Shown here piece by piece: positions 1-6,079 of a DNA stretch of 6,158 nt. Position 1 is the stretch's first letter; every line of letters begins with the position of its first letter. The stretch comes from JAEWSN01 sp038249175 (GTDB taxonomy: Bacteria; Bacillota; Clostridia; DSM-8532): the NCBI GenBank assembly GCA_038249175.1, contig JBBRWP010000190.1, forward strand, positions 1-6,158, read 5' to 3'. Made by a program: the position numbers and the translations under genes. The notes beneath the pieces were generated by a model. It was given only the letters and a program-made list of their open reading frames with translations, made no database searches and had not been told where the DNA came from.

Positions 1-9
1 AACGGCGAC

Positions 10-146
10 GCATTTTTTCCCAAGGGTTTTGTCCTATCATGGCAAGGCTTCGCTTTGCATGTACTCTACGGGGTTAGCGGCGGTGGTGCAAATCGCACCT
101 CAGCCTGCCGCTAACCGGCTGCTCAAAACACTATGGGAAAAATTGC
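10..146. repeat. Palindromic MITE-like element with terminal inverted repeats, just after groEL
   Basis: Positions 10-31 and the reverse complement of 124-146 match at about 20 of 23 aligned positions, with two mismatches and one bulged base. This gives an outer stem of about 20 bp. Inside it lie a hairpin at 38-61 (about 10 pairs, one bulged G, 3-nt loop) and a longer one at 72-116 (10 perfect pairs, GGTTAGCGGC with GCCGCTAACC, plus an inner GGTGC/GCACC stem). The whole could fold as a three-way junction. Both inner hairpins gain G-U pairs when read as plus-strand RNA. The T-run lies 5' and the A-run 3' of the outer stem on either strand, the reverse of an intrinsic terminator. I see no transposase and no clear target-site duplication. 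The structure is visible in the sequence; calling it a mobile MITE-like repeat or a structured RNA is inference. Confidence 0.55.
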
Positions 147-149
147 TTT

Positions 150-1796
150 TTACATCATGCCGCCCATGCCGCCCATACCACCCATGCCACCGCCGCCCAT
201 GCCACCGCCTGCTGATTCCTTTTCAGGTTTGTCAGCGACGAGAGCTTCAGTTGTCAGTACCATAGCAGCAACAGAAGCTGCATTCTGCAGTGCGTAACGT
301 GTCACCTTGGTCGGGTCGACAATGCCGACTTCCACCATGTTCACGTATTTTTCCTGCAGGCAGTCAAATCCGATGCCGGGTTTTGATGCCAGAACTTTTT
401 CAAGAATAACAGATCCTTCAAGACCTGCATTTGTTGCAATCTGACGGACTGGTTCTTCCAACGCTTTTGCAATGATGGCTGCGCCTGTTTTCTCATCGCC
501 TGTCAGTGTTTTCAGCAGTGCTTTCACCAGCGGGATAACATTCACAAGAACAGTACCGCCACCGGGGACAATACCTTCTTCCACAGCAGCACGTGTTGCG
601 GCGAGGGCATCTTCAATGCGGAGTTTCTTTTCTTTCATTTCCGTTTCAGTTGCAGCACCAACCTGGATAACCGCAACACCACCGGAAAGTTTCGCAAGGC
701 GTTCCTGTAGCTTTTCTTTATCAAAATCGGATGTGGTTTCTTCAATCTGTGCTCTAATGGCCTTGATACGATCTTTGATGGCCGCTTCTTCGCCACTGCC
801 GTCAATGATAATGGTATTTTCTTTTTGAATGACCACCTTAGCGGCACGACCGAGTTGGTCCACCGTGGTTTCTTTCAAATCCAGACCCAGTTCTTCTGTA
901 ATAACTGTGCCACCGGTAAGTATAGCAATGTCTTGCAGCATGGCTTTGCGACGATCGCCAAAACCGGGTGCCTTTACGGCAACACAGGTAAACGTGCCAC
1001 GAAGTTTGTTTACAAGGATTGTGGCCAACGCTTCGCCTTCAAGATCTTCCGCAATAATGACCAGCTTTTTGCCCTGTTGTACGATTTGTTCCAACACGGG
1101 AAGAATTTCCTGGATATTGGAGATTTTTTTATCGGTGATTAAGATATAAGCATTTTCAATAACAGCTTCCATCTTCTCTGTGTCTGTAACCATGTAAGCA
1201 GAGATATAGCCGCGATCAAACTGCATACCCTCAACCACTTCCAGGTCTGTGTTCATGGTTTTGGATTCTTCAACAGTAATAACACCGTCATTGGATACTT
1301 TTTCCATCGCATCTGCAATCAAAGCACCAATTTCAGAATCATTGGCAGAAATGGATGCAACACGGGAAATATCTTCTTTACCGTTCACTTTGTGAGAACT
1401 CTCGATGATACCTTCCACTGCGACAGCAACGGCTTTTTGAATGCCCTTTTTCAAAATCATCGGATTTGCACCGGCAGCCACGTTTTTTAATCCTTCACGG
1501 ATAATAGCCTGTGCAAGCAATGTTGCGGTGGTTGTACCATCTCCTGCCACATCATTGGTTTTTGTGGCAACTTCTTTTACAAGCTGTGCACCCATATTTT
1601 CAAAGGCATTTTCGAGTTCAATTTCTTTTGCAATGGTTACGCCGTCATTGGTAATGAGTGGTGAGCCGAACTTCTTGTCCAGAACGACATTACGGCCTTT
1701 AGGTCCCAATGTTATTTTCACAGCGTTCGCAAGTTTGTTTACGCCGGCTTCCAAAGCTTTTCTGGCGTCTTCGCCATACAGAATATCTTTTGCCAT
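150..1796 (-). CDS. groEL: Chaperonin GroEL (60 kDa, Hsp60)
   Basis: GroEL is the ATP-dependent cytosolic chaperonin. It forms a double heptameric ring and folds substrate proteins under a GroES lid. The 548-aa product is full family length and opens with the typical MAKDILYGEDARKALEAGVN. It carries the LGPKGRNVVLD nucleotide-binding segment (residues 30-40), the catalytic-loop motif DVAGDGTTT (82-90, with D86 equivalent to E. coli D87), the IEDALAATRAAVEEG segment near residue 395, which holds the second catalytic aspartate, and a Gly/Met-rich (GGM)n tail ending in MM. The ATG start is supported by an AAGGAGGA ribosome binding site (1805-1812) that overlaps the groES stop codon and lies 8 nt upstream. 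Only 15 nt separate groES and groEL, so they are one operon under the CIRCE promoter upstream. The stop codon lies 3 nt from the palindromic element at 10-146. Nothing is truncated or missing. Confidence 0.99.
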   Translation of the reverse strand: MAKDILYGEDARKALEAGVNKLANAVKITLGPKGRNVVLDKKFGSPLITNDGVTIAKEIELENAFENMGAQLVKEVATKTNDVAGDGTTTATLLAQAIIREGLKNVAAGANPMILKKGIQKAVAVAVEGIIESSHKVNGKEDISRVASISANDSEIGALIADAMEKVSNDGVITVEESKTMNTDLEVVEGMQFDRGYISAYMVTDTEKMEAVIENAYILITDKKISNIQEILPVLEQIVQQGKKLVIIAEDLEGEALATILVNKLRGTFTCVAVKAPGFGDRRKAMLQDIAILTGGTVITEELGLDLKETTVDQLGRAAKVVIQKENTIIIDGSGEEAAIKDRIKAIRAQIEETTSDFDKEKLQERLAKLSGGVAVIQVGAATETEMKEKKLRIEDALAATRAAVEEGIVPGGGTVLVNVIPLVKALLKTLTGDEKTGAAIIAKALEEPVRQIATNAGLEGSVILEKVLASKPGIGFDCLQEKYVNMVEVGIVDPTKVTRYALQNAASVAAMVLTTEALVADKPEKESAGGGMGGGGMGGMGGMGGMM

Positions 1797-1811
1797 GGGA
1801 AATGTCCTCCT

Positions 1812-2084
1812 TTATTCTACGATGGCGAGAATATCGCCTTGTTTCACAATGGTGAATTCTTCGTTGTCGAGTTTCACTTCAGTACCGGAATACTTGCTGA
1901 TCAGGACTTTATCGCCCTTCTTCACTTCCATCTTCACTTCCTCAGTCCCCGGACCGGCTGCGACAACTTCCGCTACCTGCGGTTTTTCTTTGGCGGAACC
2001 CGGCAACACAATGCCGCTTTTCGTGGTTTCTTCCGCCTCGAGCATTTTAATAACAACTCTGTCTGCCAATGGCTTTACTTTCAT
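1812..2084 (-). CDS. groES: Co-chaperonin GroES (10 kDa, Hsp10)
   Basis: GroES is the heptameric lid that caps the GroEL ring in the cytosol and closes the folding chamber. The 90-aa product is slightly shorter than the usual 94-97 aa but complete. It begins MKVKPLADRVVIKMLEAEE. Residues 16-33 form the mobile loop, with the hydrophobic IVL tripeptide (25-27) that docks on the GroEL apical domain. The end, EFTIVKQGDILAIVE, is the standard C-terminal strand. The ATG is preceded by a strong AAGGAGG site (2092-2098) at 7-nt spacing. It is the first gene of the groESL operon, with groEL 15 nt downstream. The CIRCE operator at 2132-2158 lies in the 5' leader, so heat-shock control through HrcA is expected. 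Confidence 0.99.
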   Translation of the reverse strand: MKVKPLADRVVIKMLEAEETTKSGIVLPGSAKEKPQVAEVVAAGPGTEEVKMEVKKGDKVLISKYSGTEVKLDNEEFTIVKQGDILAIVE

Positions 2085-2131
2085 GACTGAACCTCCTTAT
2101 ACATTTCCGGGTTTACCCGGCATTTGACTTG

Positions 2132-2158
2132 TTAGCACTCGTGTCTGTTGAGTGCTAA
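2132..2158. promoter_or_regulatory. CIRCE operator (HrcA binding site) of groESL
   Basis: The sequence is a perfect TTAGCACTC-N9-GAGTGCTAA inverted repeat, identical to the CIRCE consensus. In Firmicutes it is bound by the HrcA repressor, whose folding depends on GroEL, which closes a feedback loop. It starts 5 nt downstream of the -10 box and so covers the expected transcription start and the early leader of groES. hrcA itself is not in the window. Confidence 0.98.
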
Positions 2159-2162
2159 CACA

Positions 2163-2191
2163 ATTCTAAACGATTCTTGCATAGGAATCAA
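2163..2191 (-). promoter_or_regulatory. SigA-type promoter of groESL
   Basis: On the minus strand a -35 box TTGATT (2186-2191) and a -10 box TAGAAT (2163-2168) are separated by exactly 17 nt. Two seven-base A-tracts on the minus strand (2214-2220 and 2205-2211), spaced 9 bp apart, lie upstream of the -35 and could act as an UP-like element. The start point would fall around 2155-2157, inside CIRCE. The spacing and match to consensus are visible; activity is inferred. Confidence 0.85.
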
Positions 2192-2495
2192 GCCATTCAG
2201 AATGTTTTTTTCATTTTTTTCGTGCAGATGTGACTTTGTTTCATACACTGGCATGCGTGATGAAAGACTAAGCCCCTTATATTAAAGGAATAAGGGACAA
2301 AATTGAATTATTTTCGGGTTCTGCATTCTAAATTTTTCCTTATTGATGAAATATCAGGAAAGTGCTATGCAACCATGAATCCTTTGATTGGACAAATCTG
2401 AAAATGTGCAGCATTTTCAGCAAGTTTTGTGCAAACTCGATGAGGAAGCATGGGGTACAAATCAGAATTTCATTCTGTAAGAGCAAAATGATTCA
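2192..2495. other. Non-coding gap between coaX and the groESL promoter, with small hairpins
   Basis: No convincing gene is present on either strand; the open frames I found by hand are only about 4-14 codons. Three small inverted repeats occur: 2274-2296 (CCCTTAT/ATAAGGG, 9-nt loop), 2398-2420 (CTGAAAATG/CATTTTCAG, 5-nt loop, perfect 9 bp) and 2463-2477 (CAGAAT/ATTCTG, 3-nt loop). The last two follow the coaX stop codon and might slow or end transcription. Neither is GC-rich nor followed by a clean T-run in the minus direction, so no intrinsic terminator can be called. Confidence 0.5.
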
Positions 2496-3299
2496 TCATA
2501 TAACCGGCAGATCATTCATTTCATGAATGATGCGCAACCCTTCTAAAATAAGCGTTGGGTTCACTTCTTGTATGCGTGTGGATTCTGGCCCAATAAGCCG
2601 GGACATGCCACCAGTTGCAACGACTTTAATCTCTTCGACCGCCGCTGCAACATGCCATTCGGTGACCATTTCTTCTTTCATCTTGTCCACAATATAGTCC
2701 ACTTGTCCCACAAAACCATGCACCAGACCGGATTGCATGCTTGTTACGGTTGTTTTGCCAATGAGATAACGGGGCTTCACAATCTCTACCCGAGGTAGTT
2801 TGGATGCCTTTTCGAACAGAGCGTCGGCCGATATTCTAATGCCGGGGCAGATAATACCTCCGATATAATCCCGTTTTCCACTGATCGCACAAAAAGTGGT
2901 TGCCGTTCCAAAATCGACAATAATGAGCGGTCCTCCATAGATGTGGAGTGCAGCAACTGCATTCACAATTTTATCCGCTCCCACCTCGCGTGGGTTTTCA
3001 TACTTGATATTGATACTGGTTTTCACGCCTGGTCCAACAGGAACCGGCTCACAGTGCAAATATTTTAATATAGCATTGTTCAAAGAATGCATCACATGCG
3101 GTACAACAGAGCAGAGAATAACATGATGCACCTGGTCGGCACGGTAGCCGTTCAGATGCAAAAATTGTACAACCAATAAGCCTGTTTCATCCGAAGTCCG
3201 TTCCTGACCCGTGCTCATCCGCCAACTTATCAGCAGGGAATGATTGTCAAATAAACCGTATGTCATATTTGTATTGCCGACGTCAATGGCCAAAAGCAT
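2496..3299 (-). CDS. coaX: Type III pantothenate kinase
   Basis: CoaX phosphorylates pantothenate with ATP to 4'-phosphopantothenate, the first committed step of coenzyme A synthesis in the cytosol. Type III enzymes belong to the ASKHA (acetate kinase/Hsp70/actin) fold, are generally not feedback-inhibited by CoA and need a monovalent cation. The 267-aa product is of usual length (about 250-270). Visible motifs are the N-terminal phosphate-binding DVGNTN (residues 6-11), GADK (107-110, with D109 the expected catalytic aspartate), the second phosphate-binding segment DFGTATTF (129-136), GGIICPG (147-153), VVATGG (226-231) and a closing NPTLILEGL. The ATG is preceded by an AGGATGG-like site about 7 nt upstream. 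It lies 101 nt downstream of the 157-aa gene on the same strand as birA; birA–coaX proximity is common in Firmicutes. I see no clear separate promoter in the gap. Confidence 0.97.
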   Translation of the reverse strand: MLLAIDVGNTNMTYGLFDNHSLLISWRMSTGQERTSDETGLLVVQFLHLNGYRADQVHHVILCSVVPHVMHSLNNAILKYLHCEPVPVGPGVKTSINIKYENPREVGADKIVNAVAALHIYGGPLIIVDFGTATTFCAISGKRDYIGGIICPGIRISADALFEKASKLPRVEIVKPRYLIGKTTVTSMQSGLVHGFVGQVDYIVDKMKEEMVTEWHVAAAVEEIKVVATGGMSRLIGPESTRIQEVNPTLILEGLRIIHEMNDLPVI

Positions 3300-3400
3300 A
3301 GAAGCACCATCCTGTCATAAAACCTATTGCATGAAGCGTTGATGCCGGAGTGCCTGTTCAATCCTGTACCATATGGCAGTTCAGTCATGCCAACTAGTTC

Positions 3401-3874
3401 TTATAAGCCCAGCTGTGTGGTTTGAATCTGCTTAATTTCAAACTGAATATCGCTTTCAATGCGTTCAATATCCACACGAATATCTTCTATTGTTTCCTCA
3501 CGTTTTTTACTGATTTTTGCCACATCAAAAACAGGTGCCCGACGCGGCTTTTCCAAGTTTTCTCTATCGCCTGGAACAGCTTGTAATGCCTCGTTTTTCT
3601 CAGCATTGCGTTCACGACGATCCTGCTGCCTTCGCGGGTTGGGTGACCTTTGCGATTCATTTGCGTGCGTATTGCCCGTTGGATCCCCTACAGGCCGCTG
3701 ACCTCCTTGCCGGTTGGGACGGTTCCGCTGATCATTTCTCGCCGCTTGCCTATTCCCCGTTGGGTCATCGCCATTATCTCGATTTCTTGGATTGGGCCGA
3801 TTCTGTTGTCTGCGGTTTTCATATTCTTTACGATTGTTTTTTGCAGGAGTATCCTGCTCATTTAAATTGCTCAT
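3401..3874 (-). CDS. Unrecognised Arg/Asn/Gln-rich, probably disordered protein
   Basis: I do not recognise this 157-aa protein. Residues 1-110 are low-complexity and strongly hydrophilic, dominated by Arg, Asn, Gln, Pro and Gly. They contain two DPTGN copies (37-41 and 64-68) and two RRQQ copies (21-24 and 81-84), suggesting internal duplication and intrinsic disorder. The C-terminal part (about 117-151) changes character to an acidic/basic, regularly hydrophobic segment (KKREETIEDIRVDIERIESD onward) that should form a long amphipathic helix or coiled coil, ending QLGL. There is no signal peptide or membrane segment. The gene is supported by a good AAGGAAG site (3880-3886) 5 nt before the ATG and by its place between birA (83 nt upstream) and coaX (101 nt downstream). 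Basic, disordered tails often bind RNA or ribosomes, but that is only a guess here. The longer overlapping plus-strand frame has no ribosome binding site. Confidence 0.75.
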   Translation of the reverse strand: MSNLNEQDTPAKNNRKEYENRRQQNRPNPRNRDNGDDPTGNRQAARNDQRNRPNRQGGQRPVGDPTGNTHANESQRSPNPRRQQDRRERNAEKNEALQAVPGDRENLEKPRRAPVFDVAKISKKREETIEDIRVDIERIESDIQFEIKQIQTTQLGL

Positions 3875-3957
3875 TTTTTCTTCCTTTCTATTTTGTCTTT
3901 GACACGCAACGTATTTGTTCTTTTATATGGCCGAACATGGGGCGTTCCCGCCGCACT

Positions 3958-5247
3958 TTACGACAGGTTTCGTATGGAGATTTCTCCAGACAAAAGCTCT
4001 ATCACCTGACCCTTTTCATTTTTCACGAGCAATCGCCCGTCTTCACAAATATCCAAAACTTCTGCATCCCATTCTTTAGATTGTGCTATAACGCGAATCT
4101 TTTGACCCAGGGTGATGCTGTATTCCTTCCATTTATCAAGCAGTTCAGTCATGCCGTTTTGCTCAAACGTGCCATATACATCGCTGATGTGCAGTAACAG
4201 GCATGCTGCCAATGTATTCATGCAGATTTTCAGTGGTCTTACCGCTGGAGCCACTGCTTCGCAAATGACTGTATACTCGCCTGACCGAATCCCATGTCCA
4301 GGCTCTGTATTGTGTGCGCCTGAAGCAGTATATTCACGGGACTTCCGAACCATTCTATCTGGAGAAAACACTTCCCCGAATGGCCAGGATTCACTGGCAA
4401 TATCCGCTAAAAGCGTTTCGAAAACCATACGGCAAGACGATGCTATATTCTGCACTTCTTCCGGAAAATCAGATTCCAACTGGTTCACATTCAGCCCGAT
4501 ACCAATAACAACAAATGAAACATGGCCTGGTTCGGCTGCCAACTCTGTCAGAATACCACAAATTTTTCGCCCTTTCCAAAGAATATCGTTCGGCCACTTA
4601 ATACCCATATGTTTTTTTAGTTTTTGCTCCAACACCTGCCGTTCTTTTTGATTGTCTGTTCCCAAAGTTTCTACCAATACCTGCGTCAACGTTTCCAGCA
4701 ATGCATCCATCACGGCCACCGATATGGCAATTGTCAAAGATTGCACTTGCGTAGGCGCCAGGTGTGGTCGAAGCAACAATGACATCCAAATACCCTGATA
4801 GCTGCCGGATGCCCAGGTTCTTCCCAATCGGCCACGGCCGGCGGTTTGCTCCTTCGCAATGACAACCAGACCTTCTGCTGCGCCCTCTGCTGCCAGTTCT
4901 TTTAATGTGCTGCTACTTGAACCGATGCGGTCATGCATCACAACCTTCCAGGATACGGACTCCGTGACTTGCGTTGAAGATAAAGCAGTGTGGGACATTT
5001 TTCCCAGAGCGTATTGGATACCGGCCGCCGTATACGGAAACAGTTCATCTGGTAACATACGGTAACCCTTACGTGTGACGGATGTCATGGGCCAACCTTC
5101 CTCTTGGAGCTGTCGCATATGCTTCCAAACCGCTGCTCTGGTGATGCCAAGCCTGTCACTAATTTCTTCACCTGAGATATAAGTGCCATCTGCTGCAAGA
5201 AGCGCATGCAAAATCTGTTCACGGGTATCCATTCCTTGTGCTGTCAT
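3958..5247 (-). CDS. birA: Bifunctional biotin–[acetyl-CoA carboxylase] ligase / biotin repressor BirA
   Basis: BirA makes biotinyl-5'-AMP from biotin and ATP and transfers biotin to the lysine of carrier proteins. With its N-terminal DNA-binding domain it can also repress biotin genes. The 429-aa product has a winged helix-turn-helix (about 8-62, with ISGEEISDRLGITRAAVWKH). The ligase domain carries GRGRLGR (137-143, biotin/adenylate loop), KWPND (217-221, with the conserved catalytic-site lysine K217), GRKICGILTE (226-235) and GIGLNVN (249-255). A C-terminal SH3-like domain covers about 378-427. It is about 100 residues longer than the usual 320-330 aa, owing to apparent insertions at about 182-214 and 272-340. 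I start it at the ATG at 5247, which overlaps the upstream stop as ATGA with a modest AGAGG site 7 nt before it; a TTG at 5253 would add two residues. No biotin operator is visible in the window. Confidence 0.95.
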   Translation of the reverse strand: MTAQGMDTREQILHALLAADGTYISGEEISDRLGITRAAVWKHMRQLQEEGWPMTSVTRKGYRMLPDELFPYTAAGIQYALGKMSHTALSSTQVTESVSWKVVMHDRIGSSSSTLKELAAEGAAEGLVVIAKEQTAGRGRLGRTWASGSYQGIWMSLLLRPHLAPTQVQSLTIAISVAVMDALLETLTQVLVETLGTDNQKERQVLEQKLKKHMGIKWPNDILWKGRKICGILTELAAEPGHVSFVVIGIGLNVNQLESDFPEEVQNIASSCRMVFETLLADIASESWPFGEVFSPDRMVRKSREYTASGAHNTEPGHGIRSGEYTVICEAVAPAVRPLKICMNTLAACLLLHISDVYGTFEQNGMTELLDKWKEYSITLGQKIRVIAQSKEWDAEVLDICEDGRLLVKNEKGQVIELLSGEISIRNLS

Positions 5248-5900
5248 GGCCAAACCTCTGCCGTTGCACGGTCCGGCACATCCAGCACCACTACTTTCCC
5301 GGTCCTTTTTGAAACAAATATTTCTTTACCCATGGTTTCGTCCATATACCGTTCCAAAAGCCCTTTGCTTTCCTGTAAGCGGCACCAGGAGAACAACAGC
5401 GCATTACCGCCGTCCTGAACTGCTTCTTCGTAGTTATCCATCATGTGTTGCATGTATAATGTCTTCGAATTTTCAAACAAAACCGGCACATCCTTTGCCG
5501 TACCCATAATTTCAATTTGCTGATCCAGAATCGAATGCGTCAGCAGGCACTCTGGCGAACAAAAATTACCGTATTGATAATCTCTGAGGATTACAATGGA
5601 CGCAAGATATCGCTGCATCAAATTCGGATGGCGTAACCCTGCACGATACAGGTCCGCATCCCCGATAAAACACCTGGCTGAATCGACTTCAAGGCGCAGG
5701 CAGGTAAACTGTCGGTCCGTGCCTGGATTGTCGCTTTTTTGTGGTAAATCGTCCGGGTGCAGCCATGCAACCATGACCGGACGCGCCTGACCATCGTTGC
5801 CCAAAACCAGTTCCCGGCTTGCAAATTCCTTTAGTTTCATCCCACACTGTACGGCATCTGCGACAGCGGTGCTTTTTATCTGAAAATAAACCCCTGCCAT
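5244..5900 (-). CDS. Unrecognised 218-aa protein, translationally coupled to birA
   Basis: I cannot name this cytosolic-looking protein; there is no signal peptide or membrane span. It starts MAGVYFQIKSTAVADAVQCG and shows alternating strand-like and helical segments: a hydrophobic PVMVAWLHP strand (41-49), CLRLEVDSARCFIGDADLY (67-85), SIVILRDYQYG (101-111) and CSPECLL (114-120). The order (start strand with a YF-x-x-K/T pattern, a GMKL turn, a later PEC-L segment) is faintly like ADP-ribosyltransferase-fold proteins such as DarT, but without a search this is weak. The ATG at 5900 is chosen because GGGAGGG (5907-5913) lies 6 nt upstream; the open frame extends 13 codons further without such a site. 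Its TGA overlaps the birA ATG (ATGA, 5244-5247), which indicates translational coupling and a shared transcript. It appears to be the first gene of the birA–coaX unit. Confidence 0.85.
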   Translation of the reverse strand: MAGVYFQIKSTAVADAVQCGMKLKEFASRELVLGNDGQARPVMVAWLHPDDLPQKSDNPGTDRQFTCLRLEVDSARCFIGDADLYRAGLRHPNLMQRYLASIVILRDYQYGNFCSPECLLTHSILDQQIEIMGTAKDVPVLFENSKTLYMQHMMDNYEEAVQDGGNALLFSWCRLQESKGLLERYMDETMGKEIFVSKRTGKVVVLDVPDRATAEVWP

Positions 5901-5976
5901 TTTTAGCCCTCCCGATATTGTTACAGCGACATATGACAAGACCAGCAGTGCGTTCGTATTTTTATAAACCTTTTTT

Positions 5977-6005
5977 ATTATATACTATGCCCCCCACTTT
6001 TCATA
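5977..6005 (-). promoter_or_regulatory. Probable promoter of the 218-aa gene–birA–coaX unit
   Basis: On the minus strand a perfect TATAAT -10 (5977-5982) is preceded at 17 nt by a weak -35 TATGAA (6000-6005). The spacer contains a run of six G. The start would be near 5970, leaving a leader of about 70 nt before the GGGAGGG ribosome binding site. The -10 is clear; the -35 is poor, so an activator or an extended contact may be needed. Confidence 0.55.
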
Positions 6006-6079
6006 GGTATGGCAGACTTTGCGTAACGCTTGCAAACAGTTCGCTAAAGTTTTCAGCCTTTCTCTTCGTATCTTGGAAA

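Noticed and set aside
72..116. Intrinsic terminator for groEL
   Set aside because: The stem is strong, but no T-run follows it in the minus direction; the sequence after it is CCGTAGAG.
72..116. Integron attC-like site (GTTAGCG/CGCTAAC ends)
   Set aside because: The arm order is inverted relative to attC, where AAC comes first and GTT last, and no integrase or cassette is present.
29..265. 78-codon plus-strand open frame over the palindromic element
   Set aside because: It reads through the inverted repeats and into the antisense of the groEL Gly/Met tail, giving a His/Pro/Cys-rich low-complexity product.
1441..2127. 228-codon open frame on the plus strand across groEL and groES
   Set aside because: It is antisense to two certain genes and its frame runs through the CDS codon pattern. 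It overlaps the groES start and leader and has no independent support.
2420..2440. Biotin operator (BioO) half-site near TTGTGCAAACT
   Set aside because: Only a loose half-site resemblance with no paired inverted arm, and it is not upstream of a biotin gene.
3278..3388. Short minus-strand frame starting MTELPYGTG and running into coaX
   Set aside because: It has no ribosome binding site and overlaps the coaX start out of frame. It shares only a 16-nt match with birA.
3900..3957. Terminator or promoter between birA and the 157-aa gene
   Set aside because: Only a 3-4 bp stem and no convincing -35/-10 pair can be seen.
3517..4197. 226-codon plus-strand open frame opposite the 157-aa gene and the 3' end of birA
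   Set aside because: It begins with TTG without a ribosome binding site and spans the opposite strand of birA. The minus-strand 157-aa frame has a good site and fits the operon.
4112..4651. 179-codon plus-strand open frame
   Set aside because: It is wholly antisense to birA, whose motifs are intact.
5901..5939. N-terminal extension of the 218-aa protein to 231 aa
   Set aside because: The extension crosses the GGGAGGG ribosome binding site of the internal ATG and has no good site of its own.
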